Made by a program: the position numbers and the translations under genes. From CAZLGM01 sp964558875 (lineage in GTDB: Bacteria > Desulfobacterota > Desulfobulbia > Desulfobulbales > Desulfocapsaceae), in assembly GCA_964558875.1 (NCBI GenBank), contig CAZLGM010000078.1:1-13731 (forward strand): a DNA stretch of 13,731 bases, in the 5' to 3' direction. This document shows, one piece after another, positions 1 through 6,466 of the stretch. The stretch's first letter is position 1. Each line of letters opens with the position of its first letter. Below the pieces are notes generated by a model that saw only the letters and a program-made list of their open reading frames with translations, searched no databases and was not told where the DNA came from.

Positions 1-668
1 ATTCCCATAATAACCATAAACACGGCTGAAAGTTTATAGAGATTCTCTCTCATTCGTACACTGATCACATTGATTAAGCGGCCGAACAGGAGAAGTGAAG
101 GCATGGTTCCTAGACCAAACAGCAGCATCAACAGAAAACCCTGCATAAGCCCCATCAGTTCATTTTCAGCTTCCATGCCTGCAGTTGCCGTGGTGATAAG
201 AGCCGCATAAACAAGACCGCAGGGAATACAGCCTAAAACCATCCCCATAGGATAAAAAGCACCCACCGGTAGTTTACCGGCAAAGATGTTCTTCACCCAT
301 CCTGAAAAGAGCTGGCTGAATTTGCCTCCACCCGACTGGCGAAATCGATCAAAAAAGGGCAGCCAACCGGCCAACCCCAAACCGATCACGATGATAACGA
401 TACCGGCGACGATCATCACGGCTTTTTGCACAAGTTGCAGTGATTCGATGGAACCAAGAAAAGCTCCGGAAAAACCCATCAAACCACCAAGAAGAATGTA
501 AGTGGTTATCCTCCCGTAATTGTAGAGGAAATGTGGTAAAAAACGTTTTTCCTCCATAACCACACAATAAGAGGCGACAATCGGACCGCACATGCCGATG
601 CAATGGCCAAAACCTCCAAAGAACCCCGAGGCGAAAATAAGCAGATAGACCGAATCAGTTTTGAACAT
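1..668 (-). CDS. COG2836-type TauE/SafE-like membrane protein, C-terminus cut by window edge
   Basis: I translated this by hand; 222 codons are visible and the frame is still open at position 1. It is a polytopic membrane protein. The family signature GHCIGMCGP lies at residues 21-29, and a second Cys pair occurs in GCIPCG (C147, C150). These are hallmarks of the COG2836 / DsbD_2-like family, annotated as sulfite exporter TauE/SafE or heavy-metal transport and repeatedly found in cbb3 oxidase clusters, where a role in copper supply or oxidase maturation is assumed. The paired cysteines in membrane segments suggest metal or thiol chemistry, which is inference. The ATG at 668 overlaps the end of the FixH-like gene by 14 bases and has an AAGGA box about 9 bases upstream, so translational coupling is likely. 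The usual family length is roughly 220-250 residues, so little is missing. Confidence 0.85.
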   Translation of the reverse strand, partial: MFKTDSVYLLIFASGFFGGFGHCIGMCGPIVASYCVVMEEKRFLPHFLYNYGRITTYILLGGLMGFSGAFLGSIESLQLVQKAVMIVAGIVIIVIGLGLAGWLPFFDRFRQSGGGKFSQLFSGWVKNIFAGKLPVGAFYPMGMVLGCIPCGLVYAALITTATAGMEAENELMGLMQGFLLMLLFGLGTMPSLLLFGRLINVISVRMRENLYKLSAVFMVIMG

Positions 669-1113
669 GAAACAACACTTCCTTGGCAACGGAGTGGTCG
701 ATGACCACCTTTGCCAGCCACTGGGTTTTACCGGTCGGACAGGTCGGTATGATACGCTGCCCTGCATACAATCCTGGTGCTTTGCGCTTTAGATAAAATC
801 TGTTGATTCCCATGAACATATCCGGCATGGAAAGGTCGATCAGGATTTTTTTAGGCTCCTGATACCCGCTCAGACTGACCTGGAAAGACAGAATTTTCAT
901 TGTTTTTATCGGTTTTGGACCAATCTCAAGAACAACTTCTTTGCCGACTTGTGCGCCTTTTTTTCCACTTGCATCACCAACTGATATGCCCTTATTAATC
1001 AACCCATTGGCAAAAATTGAACCTGAAAAATATACAATCATTAAACCGATTACACCAAACCTCAGACCGGTAGTTATCCACCAATTAAATTGTTTATGCG
1101 GTTTGGCAGACAT
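655..1113 (-). CDS. FixH/YtkA-like protein, putative cbb3 oxidase assembly factor
   Basis: A 152-residue protein with a short cytoplasmic N-terminus, one membrane span (about 13-36) and a periplasmic beta-rich domain resembling FixH/CcoH and YtkA families. CcoH proteins bind assembling cbb3 oxidase; YtkA-like domains are often linked to copper. Met- and Cys-containing motifs support a copper link: MPDMFMG at 96-102 (M96, M99, M101) and IPTCPTG with C125. I chose the ATG at 1113 because AGGA sits 8 bases upstream and the encoded start leads straight into the membrane anchor. The frame stays open to an ATG at 1224, but those 37 extra residues look non-native and overlap an inverted repeat. The gene overlaps the COG2836 gene downstream, fitting a two-gene assembly module. 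FixH assignment is by domain pattern and context; an exact CcoH orthologue is not proven. Confidence 0.78.
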   Translation of the reverse strand: MSAKPHKQFNWWITTGLRFGVIGLMIVYFSGSIFANGLINKGISVGDASGKKGAQVGKEVVLEIGPKPIKTMKILSFQVSLSGYQEPKKILIDLSMPDMFMGINRFYLKRKAPGLYAGQRIIPTCPTGKTQWLAKVVIDHSVAKEVLFHVQN

Positions 1114-1127
1114 TGTTGATGTCCTGA

Positions 1128-1292
1128 TTAAGGGCTTGTAAGAAAATAACATGACCAATCTTTCATCTTGCCTTCGGCCCATCTTTGACTGTTGTGATTG
1201 CGAACAATCCTCAACGTAGCCCAACTAGGCCTGCGGTTTTTCTCAATCACAACAGTCAAATATAAACCAAATCCAAGTGCAATATCAGACAT
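1128..1292 (-). CDS. Possible 54-residue small ORF between paralogue and FixH-like gene
   Basis: A short reading frame starts at ATG 1292 with an AAGGGA box 5 bases upstream and stops 14 bases before the FixH-like start. The first 16 residues are mostly hydrophobic (ALGFGLYLTVVI) and the rest is basic and unlike a typical domain. It contains both arms of the 17-bp inverted repeat at 1184-1260, so the DNA may be constrained by structure rather than by coding. I recognise no family. Spacing and ribosome binding site are the only support; it may be chance. Confidence 0.25.
   Translation of the reverse strand: MSDIALGFGLYLTVVIEKNRRPSWATLRIVRNHNSQRWAEGKMKDWSCYFLTSP
1184..1260. repeat. Perfect 17-bp inverted repeat with 43-base loop
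   Basis: TTTGACTGTTGTGATTG at 1184-1200 is matched exactly by its reverse complement at 1244-1260. The 43-base loop can form a secondary hairpin (about 1214-1236, CGTAGCC against GGCCTGCG with one bulge). No T-run follows on either strand, so it does not look like an intrinsic terminator. It lies in the leader of the FixH-like gene; a leader RNA structure or a small palindromic element are both possible. Confidence 0.7.
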
Positions 1293-1310
1293 GTTATTCC
1301 CTTACAGGCC

Positions 1311-1679
1311 CTAAGCCGGTAATTCAGGCATGACCCAGCGAACAAAAATTGCTGTAGCTATCGGTGAGAACGTCAGAACGAAGGAAACCCTTTCCCAGAA
1401 TCTTGACTGGGTAAAGCTCAGTCCGTATCGAATCCAGGAAGCTAATTCAGAGACCATAAGAACCAGGAACATTTCAACCAGCAGATTTGAAATGGTAACT
1501 GTGTCGCCAAAGCCGATTTCACGCAGAACAAACCAGAGAGGAGCGCCAAGATAAGGAAACGTATAGTCCCACCAGGTGACCTTAATCCTTTTTCGGCAGA
1601 GCAGGATCGGCACAATCATGGAGATTGTGAGAACCGTCAACAGACAGATAACAACAAAGGTGTTTTGAAACAGTAACAA
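1311..1679 (-). CDS. Uncharacterised four-span membrane protein, paralogue B
   Basis: A 122-residue hydrophobic protein with about four predicted spans. From residue 26 to the end it aligns without gaps to the products of the genes at 2302-2676 and 1789-2184. Shared positions include a basic stretch before TWWDY (here residues 35-39), PLW at 46-48, a G-D/S turn, an N and E in the third span, a W and R after it, SF..LT in the fourth span and a terminal LP. The start is a TTG at 1679: no in-frame ATG exists upstream, a GGGGG purine run precedes it by 8 bases, and the length then matches the paralogues. I do not recognise the family and no cofactor motif is evident. It sits upstream of the FixH-like gene on the same strand, which suggests but does not show a link to the oxidase. 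Confidence 0.75.
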   Translation of the reverse strand: MLLFQNTFVVICLLTVLTISMIVPILLCRKRIKVTWWDYTFPYLGAPLWFVLREIGFGDTVTISNLLVEMFLVLMVSELASWIRYGLSFTQSRFWERVSFVLTFSPIATAIFVRWVMPELPA

Positions 1680-1704
1680 GTAGGTCGCCCCCGCTTCTTC
1701 AGAT

Positions 1705-1740
1705 AATTCCGGTAAACAAGCAAACCATCTACCGGTAATT
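1705..1740. repeat. Short imperfect inverted repeat in the leader of paralogue B
   Basis: AATTCCGGTA at 1705-1714 pairs with TACCGGTAATT at 1730-1740, with one bulged T and a 15-base loop. It lies in the 109-base gap between paralogues C and B. No T-run follows on the minus strand. It could be a leader hairpin separating expression of the two genes; it could equally be chance. Confidence 0.3.
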
Positions 1741-1788
1741 CGGTCGTTCTTTCAGGAAAATAGGCGCTTGTGTCGATGATATTGTTTT

Positions 1789-2184
1789 CTAATCGGGCAA
1801 TGTGCCGGTTGTCAACCGTAAAACAAGAGCCATAGCCATTGGGGCAAGTGTCAATAAAAAGGAGATTGTCGGAGTGGCCTTGGACTTCATGTAAAGAACA
1901 GCAAAACGTGCCCATGGCATTGTAATTGACACCATCAACACGCCAAATAACTCCAGAAGAAAATTGTTATTGGAGATTTCACTCCCCACATGAAATAAAG
2001 CAAGTGCAATCCAAAGCGCCGGACCAGAAACTGGAAACGCATAGTCCCACAGAGTAATTTTCATTCTTCCTTTGCTGAACAGTAGAGGAGTTACAGCAGA
2101 TATTAAAATGATGGACAGGATAAAAACGATATATCCCGGTACTTTCATGATCGCTTCAACTTGCAATATCTCTTCAATCGTCAT
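1789..2184 (-). CDS. Uncharacterised four-span membrane protein, paralogue C
   Basis: A 131-residue protein with about four membrane spans. It aligns without gaps over its last 95 or so residues to the two neighbouring paralogues: LWDY at 45-48 in place of TWWDY, then LW, an N/E-containing third span ending in PWAR, and SFLLTLAP in the fourth span. It is the most divergent copy, with L for the first W and GSE where the other two have GD. I chose the ATG at 2184 because TGAGGA lies 7 bases upstream. A TTG at 2214 would add ten residues without a better ribosome binding site. Divergent from the plus-strand copy across a 117-base intergenic region that probably holds the control signals for both. 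Function unknown. Confidence 0.75.
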   Translation of the reverse strand: MTIEEILQVEAIMKVPGYIVFILSIILISAVTPLLFSKGRMKITLWDYAFPVSGPALWIALALFHVGSEISNNNFLLELFGVLMVSITMPWARFAVLYMKSKATPTISFLLTLAPMAMALVLRLTTGTLPD

Positions 2185-2244
2185 ATAACGTTCCTCACTC
2201 AGTTTGACTAACAATATTTCCCTGGTAACGGGAATCGAATGATA

Positions 2245-2272
2245 TTAAGATGTTTTCATTAAAACATATACA
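2245..2272 (+). promoter_or_regulatory. Candidate promoter containing an 18-bp palindromic operator
   Basis: A possible -35 (TTAAGA, 2245-2250) and -10 (TATACA, 2267-2272) are separated by 16 bases, about 30 bases before the ATG at 2302. The spacer is nearly filled by a perfect palindrome, ATGTTTT-CATT-AAAACAT (2250-2267), the usual place for a repressor site. A second, shorter inverted repeat (TTCCC/GGGAA, 2218-2234) lies on the side of the minus-strand gene. The regulator is unknown; the palindrome does not match an FNR box. Confidence 0.35.
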
Positions 2273-2301
2273 CAAAACATACGGACCAGGAGTGACACAC
2301 T

Positions 2302-2676
2302 ATGAGCATGGCAATTAATGAGCTGGTAATCTCTTTTATCGTCCTCTACATGATGCTTTCAGCGGTAGCAATGATCCCACCGGTCATTTCCAAAAACCGT
2401 TTCCGGGTAACCTGGTGGGATTATGTTTATCCGCTCATCGGTATGCCGCTCTGGTTTCTCCTCTGGTGGCTCGATGTCGGCGATGGCGTTTCCACGACTA
2501 ATTTCGCCTTTGAAGTATTTTGTATCCTTATCCTGTCCGTTGCCGTTCCCTGGTCAAGGTATTATCTGGCTTATGCCGCATCCAAGGCGGCAGCGGTTAT
2601 CTCGTTTTCTCTAACCTTTCTGCCAATTATTGTCACCTTCTTCTTTCGTTTCTGTATACCCAAACTCCCGTCATAA
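2302..2676 (+). CDS. Uncharacterised four-span membrane protein, paralogue A
   Basis: A 124-residue hydrophobic protein and the only convincing plus-strand gene in the window. The ATG at 2302 has AGGAG 9 bases upstream. It has about four spans (roughly 8-28, 44-58, 66-84, 98-116). A basic segment KNRFR leads into VTWWDY (36-41), followed by GMPLW at 49-53, a GDG turn at 62-64, an F-E-x-F third span and SRYYLAY after it. It aligns without gaps to both minus-strand copies, so the set arose by duplication plus at least one inversion. The conserved charged and aromatic residues next to the membrane imply a constrained fold, but I know no function. Coding use is like the neighbours, with no sign of decay. 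Confidence 0.8.
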   Translation: MSMAINELVISFIVLYMMLSAVAMIPPVISKNRFRVTWWDYVYPLIGMPLWFLLWWLDVGDGVSTTNFAFEVFCILILSVAVPWSRYYLAYAASKAAAVISFSLTFLPIIVTFFFRFCIPKLPS

Positions 2677-2699
2677 TCGGAAACAGGCAGGACGGTCGA

Positions 2700-2819
2700 C
2701 TAAAGCTGTGTAAACATATGGGCACACTGATAGAGAGGAAACAGGGCGGCAAAAGCGGCAACAACAAGCATTAGTATTTTAAACCGCTTCATTTCCTTCT
2801 GTTTCTTTTCCTCGGACAT
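2700..2819 (-). CDS. 39-residue single-span membrane peptide
   Basis: Found by hand because it is very short. ATG at 2819, TAG at 2700-2702. It has a charged N-terminus (MSEEKKQKEMKRFK) followed by a clear hydrophobic helix (about 15-30) and a short tail with one Cys (C32) and His (H34). That composition is typical of real small bitopic proteins. The ribosome binding site is weak (GAGAG, 2 bases from the ATG). It ends 23 bases from the convergent paralogue A. The AT-rich upstream region could hold a promoter: TTAACC and TAAAAT 16 bases apart on the minus strand. Small subunits such as CcoQ or CydX are of this size, but I see no specific homology. Confidence 0.5.
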   Translation of the reverse strand: MSEEKKQKEMKRFKILMLVVAAFAALFPLYQCAHMFTQL

Positions 2820-2893
2820 TACTCTCACAACTGTGTAGCTTTTTATTTTAACTACTTAATTTACAAGGTTAAATATATCACAAATTAACTCTA

Positions 2894-3002
2894 GTAACTC
2901 TTTAGATGTGCCCCAAATTTGGACAAGCAGGCTTTTTGGCTATACAACCAGATATGCCGAAAAGCCTGATCGTTCAAAGTTGGGGTGCAGCTAAAGAGTT
3001 AC
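2894..3002. repeat. 109-bp imperfect palindrome with two 47-bp arms (MITE- or REP-like)
   Basis: Arm 2894-2940 matches the reverse complement of arm 2956-3002 at 39 of 47 positions, with no gaps, around a 15-base loop. The outer 12 bases (GTAACTCTTTAG) are perfectly matched. Four of the eight mismatches become G-U pairs in plus-strand RNA, so 43 of 47 positions could pair there; in minus-strand RNA fewer would. It begins 3 bases after the stop of the CcoG-like gene. No T-run follows on the minus strand and no target-site duplication is obvious. It is either a miniature non-autonomous element or a stable 3' RNA structure. Confidence 0.75.
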
Positions 3003-3005
3003 GCT

Positions 3006-3836
3006 TTATTTAATCCGTCCAAAGCCATAGCTGAACAGCTTATCCTGCTTGCCAAGCTCCTGAGTACAGGCGGAAATACAATTACCACAAGCAACACATT
3101 TCGGATCCACTTTTTTCATCATCGTCCGCGGCCTGATTCCCATAAAGCAGACATCCTCGCACGCCTTACAGTTTGAACAGTTTCTCATGTTCTTCTTATC
3201 AACTCTGACTCTGAATGAGAAAGGACTAGCCACTGCCGGTAGTACCTGAAAAACTCCAGCAAGGCAAACATAACTACAGAACAACCTTCTGACGAAAGTA
3301 TAGGAGCAAAAGATAACACCAGCGTTAAACAGGGTTGTCACCATCAACAGAGGTGTAATAGACAGTGTGGTGACCTGTTGATAGATCTCCGATGGTCGGA
3401 TAAAGTAGCAGGAGAGCAAAATGCCCACCGTAACCAGGCAAACGACCAACAGAGTAGCCGTCGATATTCCTGCAATGATATTTATCCCCCCTCCTTTTGT
3501 TATCCTTTTTATGTTTCGGTTGAAAAAGTCACCAGATTCCAACATTGCACCCATTGGACAGAACCAGCCGCAAACCATTCTGCCAAGTATTAGCCCCCAA
3601 AACGGTACGGAAAGCAGGATAAACCAGGCCGGCAATACAGCCTTAAAAACAAAGTTCTTTGCATCTCCTCCTGCACCTGATATGTAATCGCCCTGGGGAG
3701 TAAATGACCAGACCTGTCTAAAAAGATGAAATTCGTTGTTGGTGATATCAAAGCGAAAAATATCAAAAATCGGTATGGCGCACATGAGCACCAGTGCTGC
3801 TGCCTGCCCTAACCGTCTTGCTGTTTGAAAAGTCAT
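3006..3836 (-). CDS. NapH/CcoG-like membrane polyferredoxin
   Basis: A 276-residue COG0348-type iron-sulfur membrane protein. It has about four to five membrane spans, a CGWFCP motif (C89, C93) and a second pair CSYVC (C187, C191). A C-terminal bacterial-type ferredoxin domain carries two cluster motifs: C220, C223, C226, C230 and C247, C250, C253, C257. In cbb3 clusters the CcoG/RdxA/FixG protein is proposed to reduce Cu(II) to Cu(I) for the oxidase. CcoG is usually near 480 residues with a C-terminal Ig-like FixG domain; that domain is missing, so the architecture is closer to NapH. Context beside ccoI supports a CcoG-like copper role, but electron transfer to another partner is possible. 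The ATG at 3836 lacks a good Shine-Dalgarno box. The gene is separated by 110 bases from its upstream neighbour and may have its own promoter. Confidence 0.85.
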   Translation of the reverse strand: MTFQTARRLGQAAALVLMCAIPIFDIFRFDITNNEFHLFRQVWSFTPQGDYISGAGGDAKNFVFKAVLPAWFILLSVPFWGLILGRMVCGWFCPMGAMLESGDFFNRNIKRITKGGGINIIAGISTATLLVVCLVTVGILLSCYFIRPSEIYQQVTTLSITPLLMVTTLFNAGVIFCSYTFVRRLFCSYVCLAGVFQVLPAVASPFSFRVRVDKKNMRNCSNCKACEDVCFMGIRPRTMMKKVDPKCVACGNCISACTQELGKQDKLFSYGFGRIK

Positions 3837-3896
3837 TGTTATTAGGATGGTTAAAGTTTCACATTACTCAATCAGTCTTCTTTTGTGTATATGTCG

Positions 3897-3925
3897 AAAA
3901 TAACACACCCTTCCATGAACTTCAA
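3897..3925 (-). promoter_or_regulatory. Candidate promoter for the CcoG-like gene
   Basis: Reading the minus strand, TTGAAG (3925-3920) and TATTTT (3902-3897) are spaced by 17 bases, about 60 bases before the ATG at 3836. Fit to a housekeeping-sigma promoter is moderate. The 110-base gap here, unlike the overlapping genes upstream, supports a separate start site. Confidence 0.3.
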
Positions 3926-3946
3926 TCGTTTACCTTCAGTATAACA

Positions 3947-4183
3947 TTACTTTTCAATCGGCTGTTTTAGTCCCGGTTGAGAAGACTGGGAAGGCTCAAG
4001 TTTGACACCACCGCTTTTCATCGGGCATTTTTCCCCGCTCTGCTCCGATTGGCCAGACTGAATCTTGGCCAGGGAACCCTTAAAAATATGGTAAATACGC
4101 GCTCCAAATACGGCAAATACAATCAATAAGATTAAAACAATCAGATATTCCAGAGGTGATTTCTTTTTCTGCCTATTTTCCAT
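3947..4183 (-). CDS. Small single-span membrane protein with hydrophilic periplasmic tail
   Basis: A 78-residue protein: a basic N-terminus (RQKKK at 4-8), one strong membrane helix (about 14-34) and a Ser/Gln-rich tail predicted outside the membrane. The tail has a single Cys in EKCPMKSGG (C53, M55), a Cys/Met pairing that could bind copper, though this is only suggestive. A very strong GGGAGGAG box lies just before the ATG at 4183, so I regard it as a real gene. It sits between ccoI and the CcoG-like gene, which hints at oxidase assembly or copper traffic. I recognise no family. Confidence 0.7.
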   Translation of the reverse strand: MENRQKKKSPLEYLIVLILLIVFAVFGARIYHIFKGSLAKIQSGQSEQSGEKCPMKSGGVKLEPSQSSQPGLKQPIEK

Positions 4184-4275
4184 ACTCCTCCCTTAGGAAA
4201 ACTCCACCATACAGAACATCATCGAGATTATAATCATTTGCACAGAAGCTGATCCCATGATGACAACAACCTCTT

Positions 4276-4310
4276 AGTATCTGAGACTACGAGTCTTACT
4301 TCCTGATACT
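4276..4310. repeat. Nested short inverted repeats downstream of ccoI
   Basis: AGTATC (4276-4281) pairs with GATACT (4305-4310), and inside them AGACT (4284-4288) pairs with AGTCT (4292-4296). They lie in the 180-base gap after ccoI. No T-run follows on the minus strand, so termination is doubtful; mRNA processing or chance are alternatives. Confidence 0.3.
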
Positions 4311-4363
4311 CGAAAACCGTTATTTAGTACTATTCTCTCAATGCGGATGGGTTGCTGCTGTGA

Positions 4364-6466
4364 TCAATATTTCCTTAACGTATTGCCGATTACCATCAGG
4401 CTGCTGAGGATCATTGCCATCACAGCGAACAGTGGTGTTATTACACCAATTACTGCTAAAAATACACCAATAATATTGTAAAAAGAGGCCCAAAAAAAGT
4501 TAACCATCACTTTTCTACGAACCTTCTTTGATAACCCAATTAAGAATGGAATCATTTTCAAATCATCACCAAGCAGATTAACCTTGGCGGACTCTCTGGT
4601 GAGTTCAGTGCCGCAGCCCATGGCAATACCGATATGGGCAGCCTCCAGGGCCGGTGCGTCATTGACTCCGTCTCCAACCATAGCTGTTATGATTTCTGGT
4701 TTCGTCTTTTTAATTTCTTTTGCTTTATCTTCTGGCAACAGACGCCACTTGATCTCATCAGGATTAAGACGATTCTTGATACCCAGCGCGCCCTTTTCAT
4801 CATCACCGGTTAAAACAACGGTTCGAATCCCCAACTGTTTAATCTGCTCAAGAGCTTCTGCAGCGCCTTCTCTTAACGCCTGGCTGAACACAAAACCACC
4901 GATAACCTCATCGTTTTCCAATAAGAAAATAAGACCGGAACTTTCACCTTCGTCAAAGCTCTTCTGAAAAAGAGGATGCTTGTTATCAGCTGCTTTTGAC
5001 TGAATCCAGTTTTTTGAGCCAAGGAAATAGATGTTGGTTCCAATTTTTCCCTCAATACCCAGTCCTGGCCTGTTGATAACATCCTGAGCTTCCTGCAGAA
5101 CAAGATCTCTTTTTTGCGACTCTTCAACCAGTGATCTGGCCAGCGGGTGTGTCGAGTGAATATCCAACCCCGCTGCAATGCTGAGCAACTCATTCTCATC
5201 CCTGGTGCCATTAGTGAGGATCGCCTTGACTGCTGGAGTATCAGTAGTCAGGGTACCGGTTTTATCGAAAAAGACGGTTTTGAGTTTGGCAAGCCCTTCG
5301 AGAATATCGGCCCCCATGATAATAGCACCTTTTTCGGCTGCCAGACCAAGCCCACGCCAGATGGCCATGGGGGCAGCTATGCCGAAAGCACAGGGACATG
5401 ATATAAGCAGAATAGCCAGCATTCTCATCAATCCTTCATGCATATCTCCGGTGATGGTCAGATATCCAAATACTGATATCCCAAGGGTACCGATAACGGG
5501 AATAAACAGTGCTGCCAACCGATCACTGATTCGGTTTATTGCAGACGGGTTCGCCCGTATCTTTTCCATTAGTTTTTCGATTTTTTTAACCAGGAATTCT
5601 TCAGCGGGTTTGCGAATCTCAAGGGTCAGGGTTCCATCGAGATTGATTGAACCGGCAAAGACTTCCATATCACGTGTTTTGACGACCGGTTTTGACTCAC
5701 CGCTTAAAAAAGATTCATCGACCGAGCCTTCGCCGGAAATAATGACACCGTCCAGCGGTATACGTTCCCCCGGCCTGAGCAATACCTTATCCCCTATGGT
5801 AACGGTCTCACTCTCAACGGTTTCTTTTCTACCATCACCAAAGATTTTGGTGACTACGTTCGGCACCAATGACGATAACCCTTTAATCGATTCAGAGGCT
5901 CTATGTTTTGCCTTTGAATCGATATATCGGCCTAGGGTAAAAAGGGTCAAAATCATGGTTGCCGTTTCAAAATAGATCTCCCCCTCACCGGTAAGCGTTG
6001 CTTTGGCGGAAATGGCAAAAGCGGCCAGGGCACCGATAAGAATCAGCAATTCGGTACCGACCTCTCCGGCACGAATTGAATCGATTGATGATTTTGCGAT
6101 AGGGATCCCCAAAACCAGCATGACCGGAATGGAGAAAAAAAGAAGCAGGTATTTAAGGGCGACCGCGAGGGCCGGTGGGATAACAATGGTGGATGAGGAT
6201 GCCGCCGCAACATGCAGCGGCATACTCATCAGTAAAACATTCATGGAGAGGATCAGTCCCAGCCCGAACTTACCGAGAAGGATCTGGCTAACACCTTCCT
6301 CTCCTTTTGTGCCGGTTATTTTCTGAACCAGGTAGCAGCCGGTGCAACAGAAATAGGCGGAATTGCCGTCTATTTCATAGGCTCTGCTACGTCTGGGAAC
6401 CGGCAGGCCGCATTGATAGCAGCCTATTTGTTCATGTTCGGGTCTATCTTCTTCTCGGCTTGCCAT
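4364..6466 (-). CDS. ccoI: CcoI/FixI-type copper-transporting P1B ATPase
   Basis: A 700-residue heavy-metal P-type ATPase that would export Cu(I) across the inner membrane for cbb3 oxidase assembly. Visible landmarks: an N-terminal Cys-rich metal-binding domain of the PF12156 type (C16, C19, C40, C41, C44), membrane helices from about residue 68, actuator-loop SGES at 255-258, the transmembrane metal site CPC at 357-359, the phosphorylated Asp in DKTGTLT (D401), the HP motif (H440-P441) and the hinge GDGVND at 598-603. There is no HMA domain (GMxCxxC) between the Cys-rich region and the first helix, which makes it shorter than many FixI proteins. The ATG at 6466 lies inside the end of the 72-residue gene upstream (43-base overlap) with only a weak ribosome binding site, so translation is probably coupled. 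Genetic context makes the CcoI assignment much more likely than a general CopA. Confidence 0.95.
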   Translation of the reverse strand: MASREEDRPEHEQIGCYQCGLPVPRRSRAYEIDGNSAYFCCTGCYLVQKITGTKGEEGVSQILLGKFGLGLILSMNVLLMSMPLHVAAASSSTIVIPPALAVALKYLLLFFSIPVMLVLGIPIAKSSIDSIRAGEVGTELLILIGALAAFAISAKATLTGEGEIYFETATMILTLFTLGRYIDSKAKHRASESIKGLSSLVPNVVTKIFGDGRKETVESETVTIGDKVLLRPGERIPLDGVIISGEGSVDESFLSGESKPVVKTRDMEVFAGSINLDGTLTLEIRKPAEEFLVKKIEKLMEKIRANPSAINRISDRLAALFIPVIGTLGISVFGYLTITGDMHEGLMRMLAILLISCPCAFGIAAPMAIWRGLGLAAEKGAIIMGADILEGLAKLKTVFFDKTGTLTTDTPAVKAILTNGTRDENELLSIAAGLDIHSTHPLARSLVEESQKRDLVLQEAQDVINRPGLGIEGKIGTNIYFLGSKNWIQSKAADNKHPLFQKSFDEGESSGLIFLLENDEVIGGFVFSQALREGAAEALEQIKQLGIRTVVLTGDDEKGALGIKNRLNPDEIKWRLLPEDKAKEIKKTKPEIITAMVGDGVNDAPALEAAHIGIAMGCGTELTRESAKVNLLGDDLKMIPFLIGLSKKVRRKVMVNFFWASFYNIIGVFLAVIGVITPLFAVMAMILSSLMVIGNTLRKY

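Noticed and set aside
349..721. Minus-strand short frames at 349-603 and 506-721
   Set aside because: They are other-frame shadows; the COG2836 frame running from 668 off the edge has the conserved GHCIGMCGP motif.
1114..1224. N-terminal extension of the FixH-like protein to ATG 1224
   Set aside because: The 37 added residues precede the membrane anchor without family resemblance and overlap the inverted repeat; ATG 1113 has the better ribosome binding site.
3955..3980. Inverted repeat CAATCGG/CCGGTTG as a terminator
   Set aside because: It lies within the end of the 78-residue coding sequence, has a mismatch and is not followed by a T-run.
4193..4258. 21-codon Met-rich hydrophobic ORF ending just before the 78-residue gene
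   Set aside because: Too short, ribosome binding site badly spaced (about 11 bases) and no known counterpart; conservation data would be needed to revive it.
5178..5975. Plus-strand open frame of 265 codons
   Set aside because: Antisense shadow of ccoI; the ATPase motifs fix the coding strand.
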